Of a stretch of 64,000 nt of DNA, positions 34,357 through 43,035 are shown in pieces. The stretch's first letter is position 1, and each line of letters begins with the position of its first letter. This DNA is from Oscillospiraceae bacterium (GTDB taxonomy: Bacteria; Bacillota; Clostridia; Oscillospirales; CAG-272), in the NCBI GenBank assembly GCA_015064355.1, contig SVSJ01000005.1:20614-84613 (forward strand). Reading direction: 5' to 3'. The position numbers and the translations under genes are program-made. The notes under the pieces are model-generated. The model ran no database searches. It saw only the letters and a list, made by a program, of their open reading frames with translations, and was not told where the DNA came from.

Positions 34357-35769
34357 TTATTTGCAGAATGCGGCAAATGCGCGATGAGCTTCGTAAAGGT
34401 CAGACTTGGAGATAAGCTCGAAGGGAGCGTGCATGGAAAGTACAGGTACGCCTACGTCAACGGTGTCAATATTGCGGTTTGCAATATACTTTGCAACGGT
34501 ACCGCCGCCACCCTGGTCTACCTTACCAAGTTCTGCTGTCTGCCAAATAACTCCTTCGCCGTCAAAGAGGTTGCGAACAAAGCTTACAAATTCAGCAGGA
34601 CAGTCGTTTGTGCCGCCCTTACCGCCGGAACCGGTGTACTTGGACATACCGATACCGCAGTGAAGGATAGCTGCATTGCGCTTTTCGGATACTTCGGGAT
34701 AGTTGGGATCATGGCATGCTGTTACGTCAGCGGAGAGGCACTTGGAGTTCATACGAACAACATTTGTGTTACCGCCAAGGTTCTTTGCAAGCTCGTCGAT
34801 GATATCGAAGAGGAGACAGCTCTGCATACCTGCAACACCGTCGCTGCCAACTTCTTCCTTATCAGCAAGAGCTACAACGCAAGTCTTTGCGGAATCAGCA
34901 GCCTCAATGATACCTGTGAGTGCGGGGTATGCACAAACTCTGTCATCGTGGCCGTATGCGCCGAGGAGCCATCTGTCAAGACCAACGTCTACGGTATTCT
35001 GTGCGGGAACGATTGAAAGCTCTGCGCTGATAAAGTCGGATTCGGTAATGCCGTACTTTTCGTTGAGCATGATCATAATGTTGAGTTTTACCTTTTCGTC
35101 GGAGGGGGTAACCTTACCGTCTTCCTCGAAATAGGGGCTTGTTCCGAGGATTACGTTAAGGCCTTCGCCTGTAAATGCCTGGCCGAGAGGTTTCTGGTTC
35201 TGGTCCTTTGCGAGATGAGGGAGAAGGTCAGTGATGCAGAGAACGGGATCACCTGCTTCGTCACCGATTCTTACGTTGACAGTCTCGCCGTTTGCCTTGA
35301 GAACTACGCCGTGAAGCGCAAGGGGAATTGTCGCCCACTGGTACTTGCGGATACCGCCGTAGTAGTGTGTCTTGAAGTATGCAAAGCCGTCATTCTCAAA
35401 GAGAGGATGCTGTTTGAGGTCGAGTCTGGGAGAGTCGATGTGAGCTGCGCAGATACGCACGCCGTTTTCAATGTTTTCAGTACCAACCTTGATCGCGAAA
35501 AGGCCCTTGCCTCTGTTGTTAAGGTAGAGCTTGTCGCCGGCGCTTATCTTATCGCCGAGGTTGTATGCCTTGTAGCCTGCCTTCTCGAGAAGCTCGATAG
35601 ATGCAAGCACTGCTTCTCTTTCTGTCTTGGATGCGTCAAGGTATTCTGCGTAGCCTACAGCGTAATCCTTTGCAGCCTTGAGCTCATCCTGTGTCTTTGT
35701 TTCAAAAGCATTTTTCTTCTTGTAGAAGAGTTCTTCTTTCATCATTTGGCCTTTTGTCTTATCACTCAT
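34357..35769 (-). CDS. apeA: M18 family aminopeptidase
   Basis: 470 residues. Metal ligands expected for M18 enzymes are in place: ICAAHIDSPRLDLK, YGHDDRVCAYPAL, VVALADKEEVGSDGVAGMQS and the C-terminal VPVLSMHAPFE. It removes N-terminal acidic or neutral residues in the cytoplasm as a large dodecamer. The opening half (KTQDELKAAKDYAVGYAEYLDASKTERE) matches the bacterial M18 form. Codon use suggests high expression. It follows the lytic transglycosylase gene by 53 bases on the same strand, so it may share a transcript with coaE. Confidence 0.93.
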   Translation of the reverse strand: MSDKTKGQMMKEELFYKKKNAFETKTQDELKAAKDYAVGYAEYLDASKTEREAVLASIELLEKAGYKAYNLGDKISAGDKLYLNNRGKGLFAIKVGTENIENGVRICAAHIDSPRLDLKQHPLFENDGFAYFKTHYYGGIRKYQWATIPLALHGVVLKANGETVNVRIGDEAGDPVLCITDLLPHLAKDQNQKPLGQAFTGEGLNVILGTSPYFEEDGKVTPSDEKVKLNIMIMLNEKYGITESDFISAELSIVPAQNTVDVGLDRWLLGAYGHDDRVCAYPALTGIIEAADSAKTCVVALADKEEVGSDGVAGMQSCLLFDIIDELAKNLGGNTNVVRMNSKCLSADVTACHDPNYPEVSEKRNAAILHCGIGMSKYTGSGGKGGTNDCPAEFVSFVRNLFDGEGVIWQTAELGKVDQGGGGTVAKYIANRNIDTVDVGVPVLSMHAPFELISKSDLYEAHRAFAAFCK

Positions 35770-35822
35770 GGTATATAATTCCTTTCGTAAATAAATATCT
35801 ATTTTTTCCGCACCCTGCGGGA

Positions 35823-36398
35823 TCAGTCAAGATAATATAGCTCTCTGTATATATCAAGCTCTTTTTCTACGGTTTCCACGTATTTGGCGGTATGGGAATC
35901 GGGAATCGTCACGAGATTTCCGTTTTCGTCAATGCATTTCTCGTCTTCCATCCATTCCGCGACCGCATCTGCCCCCGCATCGTACACCGCAAGTACGGTT
36001 TTCCAACGGTTATGCTGTGTGTACAGGTAAGAAAGCATATACGTACCGTATTTTATGTTTGTTTCAGGATCGTAAAGAATGCCGCTTTCAAGCTCTTCCT
36101 TGGTCAGCGAAGTGAGCCAGCGGAAGGTTTCAGGAGAAAGCTGCATAAGCCCGATCTCTCCGTCCTCTGACACCTTATTGCTTGTGAAATCACTTTCGGT
36201 AAGAATGATAGCGTAAACTATGTATTCGGGCACGCCGTATTCAGCGGAGTATTTCTCAACGTATTCGGTGTATTCTCTGGGGTGGCCGGCAATATCGATC
36301 TTGTTGCCGATAATGTGGGACACATATCCTATAAGGATCGAGAGCAAGATAATTGTGACAATTACGACGCTTCTTTGTGCCGCGTTCTTAAAATTCAT
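35823..36398 (-). CDS. Lytic transglycosylase (SLT domain), membrane-anchored
   Basis: 191 residues. Membrane anchor at about 9-32; SLT domain from about 48 on: YGVPEYIVYAIILTESDF holds the catalytic glutamate (TES), then GEIGLMQLSPETF, the GLMQ motif, NIKYGTYMLSYLY and AVYDAGADAVAEW. It cleaves glycan strands non-hydrolytically to anhydromuramoyl ends. The position between coaE and the aminopeptidase, downstream of coaE, is a known arrangement in Clostridia. AGAGG precedes the ATG. Confidence 0.92.
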   Translation of the reverse strand: MNFKNAAQRSVVIVTIILLSILIGYVSHIIGNKIDIAGHPREYTEYVEKYSAEYGVPEYIVYAIILTESDFTSNKVSEDGEIGLMQLSPETFRWLTSLTKEELESGILYDPETNIKYGTYMLSYLYTQHNRWKTVLAVYDAGADAVAEWMEDEKCIDENGNLVTIPDSHTAKYVETVEKELDIYRELYYLD

Positions 36399-36415
36399 AC
36401 AAAACCTCTATGGTA

Positions 36416-37039
36416 TCAGTTGTATTCTCGGTTACGGATAGCGAAAAGCTCCCGGGCGCAGGCCCTAACTCGATTGATAAGCTCGTCTTTTTCGCAGTCG
36501 TTGTGGATTACAAAGTCAGCTTTTTCGAGAAGCTCGGTGGCGGAAAGCTGAGTTTTCAGACGTTTTTCGGCATCTTCTCGAGATATACCGTCGCGACGGA
36601 TAATCCGTTCGATTATGGTATCTTCCGGAGCAGTAACCGAAATGACGCACCGGCATTTTTTGTCAAATCCGCTTTCGTAAAGGAGAGGTGCATCAACGAG
36701 GACTACGCCGTAGCCTGATTCAAAGTAGTACTCGGCGATCTCTTCGGTCTTTTTGAGAATGTGCTTGTGTGTGATGGAATTGAGGTCGGAGAGTGCCTGT
36801 TTATCATCCCCGAACACGAGAGAGCGCATTGCTACTCTGTTCAGTGAATTGTCAGGGTTGATCACGCAGGTGCCAAACCGCTCGACAAGCTCCACCATAC
36901 ATTCGGAGACAACGTCTGACGCCGACGTCATTTCACGGTACACGGCATCTGTATCAACAGAGGGGATCCCCTCCTTCTGAAACAGGGCTGAAACATATCC
37001 CTTGCCTGAGCCGCTGCGACCGCAAAGGCCAACCAGCAT
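36416..37039 (-). CDS. coaE: Dephospho-CoA kinase
   Basis: 207 residues. P-loop GRSGSGKGYVS near the N-terminus, DTDAVYREM (substrate lid), ITHKHI, VVLVDAPLLYESGF and VISVTAPEDTIIERIIRRDG are CoaE family marks. It phosphorylates the 3'-OH of dephospho-CoA, the last CoA step. The longest frame begins at ATG 37090 but a TTGAAA-17-TAAAAT promoter ends at 37094, so transcription begins after that codon; ATG 37039 (MLVGLCGRSGSGKG, with AAGGG eight bases upstream) gives the normal family N-terminus. A TTG at 37057 is a third option. Confidence 0.93.
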   Translation of the reverse strand: MLVGLCGRSGSGKGYVSALFQKEGIPSVDTDAVYREMTSASDVVSECMVELVERFGTCVINPDNSLNRVAMRSLVFGDDKQALSDLNSITHKHILKKTEEIAEYYFESGYGVVLVDAPLLYESGFDKKCRCVISVTAPEDTIIERIIRRDGISREDAEKRLKTQLSATELLEKADFVIHNDCEKDELINRVRACARELFAIRNREYN

Positions 37040-37093
37040 TACTCCTTCCCTTTTCAATGCACACACATCCTCATTATAATCATATTTCATATT

Positions 37094-37122
37094 ATTTTAT
37101 CACAAAACCGAATATTTTTCAA
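37094..37122 (-). promoter_or_regulatory. Sigma-A promoter of the coaE unit
   Basis: On the minus strand TTGAAA (37117-37122), 17-base spacer, TAAAAT (37094-37099). Predicted start of transcription near 37087, which rules out ATG 37090. Confidence 0.65.
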
Positions 37123-37194
37123 TATGTTTTTATTAAATATTGCAGGTCCTTACAATAAATATATATAAATATATATTCTTTTGGAAAATAAAAA

Positions 37195-37220
37195 ATCCCT
37201 TGTACCGAAGTACAAGGGAT
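37195..37220 (-). terminator. Terminator of tRNA-Lys
   Basis: Perfect 11-bp stem (ATCCCTTGTAC/GTACAAGGGAT) closed by a UUCG tetraloop in the C(UUCG)G context on the minus strand, then TTTTTATTTT. It begins two bases after the tRNA 3' end. Confidence 0.92.
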
Positions 37221-37222
37221 CA

Positions 37223-37295
37223 TGCTCCATCGGAGAGTCGAACTCCGGACACCTTGATTAAAAGTCAAGTGCTCTACCATCTGAGCTAATGGGGC
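37223..37295 (-). tRNA. tRNA-Lys (anticodon TTT)
   Basis: 73-base cloverleaf: acceptor GCCCCAT with ATGGAGC, D-stem GCTC/GAGC, anticodon stem CTTGA/TCAAG with loop CTTTTAA (anticodon TTT), variable loop GTGTC, T-stem CGGAG/CTCCG with loop TTCGACT, discriminator A. CCA is not encoded. The third acceptor pair is C3-A70, a mismatch; the other six pairs are intact. A perfect consensus promoter and a UUCG terminator flank it, so it is transcribed alone. Confidence 0.93.
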
Positions 37296-37322
37296 ATACG
37301 CCGTCCCGTAGACAGCCATTGT

Positions 37323-37351
37323 ATTATATCACAACAGGATAATTTTGTCAA
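37323..37351 (-). promoter_or_regulatory. Consensus promoter of tRNA-Lys
   Basis: On the minus strand TTGACA (37346-37351), 17-base spacer, TATAAT (37323-37328), ~28 bases before the mature 5' end. Confidence 0.82.
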
Positions 37352-37431
37352 TATCTTTTTCTCAATTTTTTTAAAGCATTCCCTACATATTATTCCCGGC
37401 CAAAAGCTGAATATACATCAACAATTACAAA

Positions 37432-37461
37432 TCTCCGACACGCTGGTGAGCGCATCGGAGA
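37432..37461 (-). terminator. Terminator of the gltX-glnS operon
   Basis: 13-bp hairpin on the minus strand (TCTCCGATGCGCT/AGCGTGTCGGAGA, two G-U pairs, CACC loop) 12 bases after the glnS stop, then TTTGTAATTG. The T tract is weak. Confidence 0.65.
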
Positions 37462-37473
37462 CTGTGATTCTGA

Positions 37474-39117
37474 TTATTCAACCTTGAAGCTACCCTTGAG
37501 AGATACTACTCTGTTAAAGGTGTTCTCGTTCTTGGTGTCCTTTGAGAAGTAACCGATTCTGACGAACTGGAACTTTTCGCCGGGCTTTGCATCAGCGAGG
37601 CAAGGCTCGATCTTGATTCCGTCGATCTTTACTGCAGATTCCGGGTTAAGGAAGTCAACGTAGGACTTGCCTTCGGGAAGATCGTTCATGTTTTCTTCGG
37701 TAAAGAGGCGGTCGTAAAGGATAGCATTAGAGGTTTCTGCATATTCAGCAGAGAGCCAATGGATAGTTCCCTTTACCTTTCTGTCGGTGGGAACGCCTGT
37801 GCCAACCTCAAGGTCAGCAGTACAATGGATCTCAGCAATAGTGCCATCCTCGTTCTTTACAATCTCACCGCACTTGATGATGTAAGAGCCCATAAGTCTT
37901 ACTTCACCATCGGGCTTGAGTCTGAAGAACTTCGGCGGGGGTACCTCAGCAAAGTCGTCGGCGTCAATGTAGAGGACCTTTGTGAAAGGAACCTTTCTTG
38001 TGCCGGCTTCGGGATCGTTGGGGTTATTGCTTACGTCAAAGTATTCAACCTTATCTTCAGGATAGTTGTCCACAACGACCTTGATAGGCTTGAGAATAGC
38101 GATTCTGCGCTGTGCCTTCATGTTCAGTTCTTCTCTTACGCAATGCTCGAGGAGGCCGATGTTTACCATGCTGTTTGCCTTGGAAACACCGATTCTGTCG
38201 ATAAAGTCAAGGATAGATTCGGGTGTATATCCACGTCTGCGGAGGCCGCAAAGAGTGGGCATTCTGGGGTCATCCCAACCGTCTACAATGTTATTCTCAA
38301 CGAGATAACGGAGGTATCTCTTGGAAAGAACGGTATTTGTGATGTTAAGACGGGCAAACTCGATCTGACGGGGTGTTGAGGGAACGTCGCAATGCTCGAT
38401 TACCCAGTTATAGAGGGGTCTGTGATCCTCATACTCAAGTGAACAAAGGCTGTGTGTAATTCCTTCAAGTGCGTCCTGGATAGGATGAGCAAAGTCATAC
38501 ATGGGGAACACGCACCACTTTGTGCCCTGGCGATGATGCTCGATATAGCGAATTCTATAGAGAGCGGGGTCGCGCATATTGAAGTTGCCGGACGCAAGGT
38601 CGATCTTAGCACGGAGGGTGTACTTTCCTTCCGGGAACTCCCCTGCTCTCATTCTCTCGAAAAGGTCAAGGCTTTCTTCAATAGGTCTGTCTCTGTAAGG
38701 TGAGATTGCGGGGTGAGTAAGGTCTCCTCTGTATTCCTTGAACTGTTCGGGTGTCAGCTCACAAACGTATGCGTCGCCTTTCTTGATAAGCTCAACTGCA
38801 AGCTCGTAAGTCTTTTCAAAATAGTCAGAGCCGTAATAGAAACGGTCATCCCAGTCAAAGCCCAGCCAGTGGATATCTTCTTTGATAGCGTCAACAAATT
38901 CTGTATCCTCTTTAGCGGGGTTTGTGTCATCCATACGGAGATTACAGATACCGCCGTACTTCTTTGCAGTACCGAAGTCGATGCAAAGTGCCTTGCAGTG
39001 ACCGATGTGGAGGTAACCGTTAGGCTCAGGGGGGAATCTTGTGTGGATCTTTGTTACCTTACCCTCGGCAAGGTCTTCGTTTATAAATTCTTCAATGAAG
39101 TTGGAAGCTTCAACCAT
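37474..39117 (-). CDS. glnS: Glutaminyl-tRNA synthetase
   Basis: 547 residues. HIGH motif in FPPEPNGYLHIGHCKAL and KMSKS-type VLSKRYL; LRMDDTNPAKEDTEFVDAI and PMYDFAHPIQDALEGITHSLCS are diagnostic for GlnRS rather than GluRS, and the C-terminal anticodon-binding beta barrels are present (PPPKFFRLKPDGEVRLMGS). Charges tRNA-Gln directly. Many Gram-positives lack GlnRS and use GatCAB amidotransfer; those Clostridia that carry it are thought to have acquired it. It follows gltX by 16 bases in one operon, so glutamate and glutamine charging are co-expressed. Confidence 0.96.
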   Translation of the reverse strand: MVEASNFIEEFINEDLAEGKVTKIHTRFPPEPNGYLHIGHCKALCIDFGTAKKYGGICNLRMDDTNPAKEDTEFVDAIKEDIHWLGFDWDDRFYYGSDYFEKTYELAVELIKKGDAYVCELTPEQFKEYRGDLTHPAISPYRDRPIEESLDLFERMRAGEFPEGKYTLRAKIDLASGNFNMRDPALYRIRYIEHHRQGTKWCVFPMYDFAHPIQDALEGITHSLCSLEYEDHRPLYNWVIEHCDVPSTPRQIEFARLNITNTVLSKRYLRYLVENNIVDGWDDPRMPTLCGLRRRGYTPESILDFIDRIGVSKANSMVNIGLLEHCVREELNMKAQRRIAILKPIKVVVDNYPEDKVEYFDVSNNPNDPEAGTRKVPFTKVLYIDADDFAEVPPPKFFRLKPDGEVRLMGSYIIKCGEIVKNEDGTIAEIHCTADLEVGTGVPTDRKVKGTIHWLSAEYAETSNAILYDRLFTEENMNDLPEGKSYVDFLNPESAVKIDGIKIEPCLADAKPGEKFQFVRIGYFSKDTKNENTFNRVVSLKGSFKVE

Positions 39118-39133
39118 GTCAAAAACTCCTTTG

Positions 39134-40822
39134 TCAAATCTTTTCAGCCATTGCTGTGATTCTTGCTTTTACTTTTTCTTCTCCGAGGATCTGCATTACT
39201 GCGTACATATCGGGAGAGTTCATTTTACCTGTTACTGCAATACGGAGGAACATTGATACGTCACCTACGTTGCCCTTGAATGCGTCGGGATCGGCCTTGT
39301 ATGCCTTCATATCGGGGGTGTAGCCGATAGAAGTACCGATCTCCTGGATCTTACCGAACCAGGTGTTCATGTCATCCGCAGGATCGAATGTTTCGATAAA
39401 CTTATCATAAACTGCCTTGATGTCAGCCCGGTCGAACTTTTCGGGGATCTGATCTTCGATCTTGAAGAGACTATCGTAGAAGAAGCCGATGAAGGGCTTA
39501 ACGTCAGCAAGTGTTGCGAAGTCCTTTCTGGGCTTCTTGCCGCCTCTGCCGATAGAAAAGATCTTCTTTGCGTACTCTGGATCAGCTGTGAGAAGAGCAC
39601 CGAACTCGGGGTCGAACTCGTTTGCCCAGTCTGCGGTCTTTTCGTAGATCTCCTCTGCTGTCATCTTGGAGAGCACGTTCTTTGATACGTCTGTAAGCTT
39701 GTTAAAGTCAAGGAGGCATCCGGAAACGCTCATCTTTTTGATAGAGAACGGGAAATCTGTAGGCTTCTTATCGGGATTCTGTGCGTGCCATTCCTCGTAG
39801 TTGGAATTAAGAAGGGTCATAACGTACTCGGTTACGCAGGAATCTGTGTATCCCATTTCGCGGTAGTCCTCAACGTTTGCGCCCATGTCGCGCTTGGACA
39901 GCTTTTTCTTGTTGCCGTTTTCGTCAAGACGCATGATCTGCGCGATGTGCATATACTTGGGAAGCTTGAATCCGAGGAAATTAAAGAGCATTATATGTCT
40001 CGGCAGGCTGGGGAGCCATTCTTCACCGCGGACCACGTGAGTTGTTCCCATAAGGTGATCGTCGATAGCGTGTGCGAAGTGGTATGTGGGAATACCGTCG
40101 CTCTTGAGAAGAACTTCGTCCTTGTCGTTTTCGGGAAGCTCAAGGTTGCCCTTTACAAGGTCAGTGAACTTGATCTTCTTTTCAGGATCCCCGTCAGCCA
40201 GCATACGGAGCACGAACTTGTCACCATTCTTAAGGTGTTCTTCAACCTCTTCTATGGTGAACTCGCGCATCTTCAGCATTTCTGCCTTCTGTGCAGCTTC
40301 CATCTCCGCTGTCCATTCGCGGGATTTAACCTCTGCCTTCTTGTCGGTTTCCTTCAGTGCGTCAAGCTCTTCTTCTGTGGTGAATACGGGATAAGCTTTA
40401 CCCTGCTGCACCATCCATTTTGCGTAAACGTGGTATATTTCCTTACGGTTGCTCTGCTTATAAGGGCCATATGCACCGTTGTCGATAACGTTATCGTTTT
40501 CGTCAAGAGCCGCGCCCTCGTCAAAGGTAATACCGAACTTTGCGGTAGTTTTGATCATTCCAACAGCCGCGCCGTCAACCTCACGCTTAGAGTCTGTGTC
40601 CTCGATTCTGAGATAGAAAACACCGCCGGACTGTCGTGCAAGTCTTTCACAAACAGTTGCCGGGAACAGAGTTCCAAGGTGTACAAATCCTGTGGGGCTG
40701 GGTGCGATTCTCGTTACCTTTGCTCCCTCGGGCAGATTGCGGGGGGGATATTTTGCTTCGATGTCTTCCCTGGTCATGGTGACGTGGGGGAAAAGCAGGT
40801 CGGCAAGACGATTGTAGTCCAT
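39134..40822 (-). CDS. gltX: Glutamyl-tRNA synthetase, long form
   Basis: 562 residues, longer than the usual ~480. HIGH-equivalent HLGT in RIAPSPTGFVHLGTL; LRIEDTDSKREVDGA; HVVRGEEWLPSLPRHIMLF; KMSKS-equivalent KKLSKRD. The extra length is in an N-terminal extension of ~40 residues (MDYNRLADLLFPHV..) and a charged insert near 160-215. The next gene is glnS, so the enzyme need not be non-discriminating. Promoter at 40886-40914. Confidence 0.94.
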   Translation of the reverse strand: MDYNRLADLLFPHVTMTREDIEAKYPPRNLPEGAKVTRIAPSPTGFVHLGTLFPATVCERLARQSGGVFYLRIEDTDSKREVDGAAVGMIKTTAKFGITFDEGAALDENDNVIDNGAYGPYKQSNRKEIYHVYAKWMVQQGKAYPVFTTEEELDALKETDKKAEVKSREWTAEMEAAQKAEMLKMREFTIEEVEEHLKNGDKFVLRMLADGDPEKKIKFTDLVKGNLELPENDKDEVLLKSDGIPTYHFAHAIDDHLMGTTHVVRGEEWLPSLPRHIMLFNFLGFKLPKYMHIAQIMRLDENGNKKKLSKRDMGANVEDYREMGYTDSCVTEYVMTLLNSNYEEWHAQNPDKKPTDFPFSIKKMSVSGCLLDFNKLTDVSKNVLSKMTAEEIYEKTADWANEFDPEFGALLTADPEYAKKIFSIGRGGKKPRKDFATLADVKPFIGFFYDSLFKIEDQIPEKFDRADIKAVYDKFIETFDPADDMNTWFGKIQEIGTSIGYTPDMKAYKADPDAFKGNVGDVSMFLRIAVTGKMNSPDMYAVMQILGEEKVKARITAMAEKI

Positions 40823-40885
40823 ATCTATTCTCCATTCGATATTAATTTCTTCAAAATAAGCTTTACTAGATATTTAACTTGATTA

Positions 40886-40914
40886 TTATACCACATTTTT
40901 TCTGATTCGTCTAT
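40886..40914 (-). promoter_or_regulatory. Candidate promoter of gltX-glnS
   Basis: On the minus strand TAGACG (40909-40914), 17-base spacer, TATAAT (40886-40891). The 64-base leader shows no T-box structure. Confidence 0.55.
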
Positions 40915-41028
40915 ATTAATATTCCATATTTTTTAGATTTATATCAGGTTTTGTTTGGTTCAATACTCAAAATTGGCGGGGAAAGTAAATATTTTTTACT
41001 TTATTTGCTCATATATTGTCGTGCACGC

Positions 41029-41057
41029 TTGATTTTTGTTATTTTATGTGATAGAAT
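41029..41057 (+). promoter_or_regulatory. Candidate promoter of the DivIVA-like gene
   Basis: TTGATT (41029-41034), 17-base spacer, TAGAAT (41052-41057), ~38 bases before ATG 41096. Confidence 0.55.
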
Positions 41058-41095
41058 ATAGTGAATAAATGTTTACATTAATTTTGGAGGTATCT

Positions 41096-42151
41096 ATGTC
41101 AAGCGAAACCACAAAAATGTTCAGAACCCAGATGGGCGGATTCAACCGTGACGACGTTAACAATTACATCAAAGAAACAGATCTCAAGCATTCCGAAGAG
41201 ATATCTGCTCTCCGCAGTCAGCTTGATGAAATCGAATCTAAAGTTAATGATCTTGCAACACAGTGCATTGACCTTGAAGAGGTAAGCAACAGCCTTATCT
41301 CCGAAAAGGAAGCGGCTCTGAAGCGTGCTGATGAAGCAATTGAGGCTCTTTCCGAAAAGGATAAACTTATCGCGGAGCTTGAAAAGAAGGCAGACTTCTA
41401 CAAGAGTGAGGCTGAAGCTCAGATCAACGTAATGAACGAGCTGAAGATAGAAACCAAGCGGCTTGCAGCAGAGCTTGAATCTGCTAACAATGCTGACACT
41501 GATTCCACTGCTGATGAAATCGCAAGACTTACTGCGCTCAATGAAGAAAAGGACGCAATTATTGTAAGCCTCAACGACGAGATCGAGAGAGTAAATGCGG
41601 AGAACATTGCTCTTGCGGAAAGCTCCAAAAATGCTATCGCAAATTCTCGCATGGGAGATATTACCGACACCACGAGTAATGCATACAAGCTTGACACCTA
41701 CAACAAGATCAGCGCACAGCTCGGAGATATTCTCATTAACGCAAACCGTAATGCCGACGAAATCGTTTCCACGGCTCGCGAAAATGCAAATCAGATTTTG
41801 ATGGAAGCGGAGCTTGAAGGTGCAAAGAAGAAAGAGGACGCTATTCTTGAAGCAATGTCCCTTCGTGAAAAAATCGAACTCATTTCTGATGAGGTTGTTC
41901 TTGCAGTAAATGAGGATCTTACGGGCAGTATTGAAGGCTGCATGAAGGAAATCTCCACCTGCATTGATGATATGAAGTACGAGATTCAGACCATGATGAC
42001 TAAGCTCAGTACACGTTCTGACGAGATCAACCAGAAGCTCTCATATTATCGCGCAAACGCCGCAGAGAGTGTAAGCAAAAAGGTAGCAGATATGGAGTTC
42101 GAATATACAAATCTGCTCTCTGATAATTCCGGAGACGAGAACAATGACTGA
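41096..42151 (+). CDS. DivIVA-like coiled-coil protein
   Basis: 351 residues. The opening TTKMFRTQMGGFNRDDVNNYI resembles the DivIVA/GpsB N-terminal membrane-binding domain (FxxxxxGYxxxxVDxFL type), followed by a long coiled coil from about 25 to 165 and a second helical region to ~345. Asp/Glu/Lys/Ala-rich throughout. DivIVA proteins mark curved membranes at poles and septa; this one is longer and diverged in the GY region. GGAGG (41087-41090) fixes ATG 41096, with a preceding in-frame ATG at 41069 rejected. Its stop overlaps the start of the XRE gene by 8 bases (ATGACTGA). Confidence 0.72.
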   Translation: MSSETTKMFRTQMGGFNRDDVNNYIKETDLKHSEEISALRSQLDEIESKVNDLATQCIDLEEVSNSLISEKEAALKRADEAIEALSEKDKLIAELEKKADFYKSEAEAQINVMNELKIETKRLAAELESANNADTDSTADEIARLTALNEEKDAIIVSLNDEIERVNAENIALAESSKNAIANSRMGDITDTTSNAYKLDTYNKISAQLGDILINANRNADEIVSTARENANQILMEAELEGAKKKEDAILEAMSLREKIELISDEVVLAVNEDLTGSIEGCMKEISTCIDDMKYEIQTMMTKLSTRSDEINQKLSYYRANAAESVSKKVADMEFEYTNLLSDNSGDENND

Positions 42152-43028
42152 TTTTGACCGAAAGCTCGGCCAAAAGATACGGGAGGTACGCATAGCAAAA
42201 GGTATAACCCAGCGGGAGCTTGCAGGAGACAAGATCACAAGGAATATGCTGAGCCTTATTGAGAGCGGCAACGCTTCCCCCTCCATATCAACTCTCAGCT
42301 ATCTGGCAAAGAGGTTGCAGACCCCTACCGGATACTTCTTCGTTACAACTGACGAAGAGGAGGGCTTGTTCAACAAACTTCTTATGATTGAAGAGCTGAA
42401 AGCCTTATTTAATGACGGAGATTATGCCGGATGCGAAGCTCTTATCAATTCCCTGCCCCCATCCGCTTGTGATGACGAGGTAAATTACATATTGGCCGTG
42501 TCAGAGCTCAACCTGTCAACGGAATGTGCCGCTGAATTCAATATGCGAAAAGCTGCTGAACGGCTGGCAAAGGCGGAGGTGCTTTCGTCAAATTCCATTT
42601 ACTGCGGTGAGCAGTTCTCCCTTGCCGTCGAGTTCTACAGTGAGCTTTACCGGGAGCTTTGCAGCACGGAAATATCGCGGGTGCTTTGCTCCACAAAGGC
42701 AAGCGGAGATTACGTACCCCACGAAATGATCGAGTATTTCTGCGTGCTGAAGCTTCTTTATCAAGGGGAGGAATCGCAGATCAACCTGCCTCGCGGCTCA
42801 TATTACGAAAAGCACGTGACTGCCCTTGAATTATATATGGACGGGCGCGTTACGGAGGCTTTAAAGAGGCTGAATAATCTGGCTGAGGACTCGTCTCTTC
42901 CCTACTTTATGCAGTTTCGCGTGTTGACTGATCTTGAAAACGCCGCCAATGTTACAGGAGACGTGCGTATTGCGTATATCGCTTCAAAACGAAAGCTTGA
43001 GCTTATTGAAAAGTATAAGGTTAACTAA
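42144..43028 (+). CDS. XRE family regulator with helical-repeat C-terminus
   Basis: 294 residues. HTH_3 domain at about 8-62 (LGQKIREVRIAKGITQREL, SLIESGNASPSISTLSYLAK), then ~220 residues of helical repeats of TPR type (EYFCVLKLLYQGEES, ALELYMDGRVTEALKRLNNLAED). This is the RRNPP-like architecture of peptide-sensing regulators, but no partner peptide gene is evident downstream. It overlaps the DivIVA-like gene by 8 bases and so is coupled to it; the target and ligand are unknown. Confidence 0.8.
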   Translation: MTDFDRKLGQKIREVRIAKGITQRELAGDKITRNMLSLIESGNASPSISTLSYLAKRLQTPTGYFFVTTDEEEGLFNKLLMIEELKALFNDGDYAGCEALINSLPPSACDDEVNYILAVSELNLSTECAAEFNMRKAAERLAKAEVLSSNSIYCGEQFSLAVEFYSELYRELCSTEISRVLCSTKASGDYVPHEMIEYFCVLKLLYQGEESQINLPRGSYYEKHVTALELYMDGRVTEALKRLNNLAEDSSLPYFMQFRVLTDLENAANVTGDVRIAYIASKRKLELIEKYKVN

Positions 43029-43035
43029 AAACAAA

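Noticed and set aside
39785..40882. Plus-strand open frame (365 codons) opposite gltX
   Set aside because: Antisense to gltX, with no ribosome site, and covering the gltX promoter.
40823..41095. Possible T-box leader for gltX
   Set aside because: The leader is 64 bases, too short, and lacks the specifier loop and the TGGNACCGCG-like T-box sequence. The same holds for proS, whose gap to pcrA is about 70 bases.
42144..43028. Small signalling peptide gene for the XRE-TPR regulator
   Set aside because: The gap to polA is 40 bases and filled by a terminator; no short secreted peptide with a ribosome site is seen near any of the three XRE-TPR genes.
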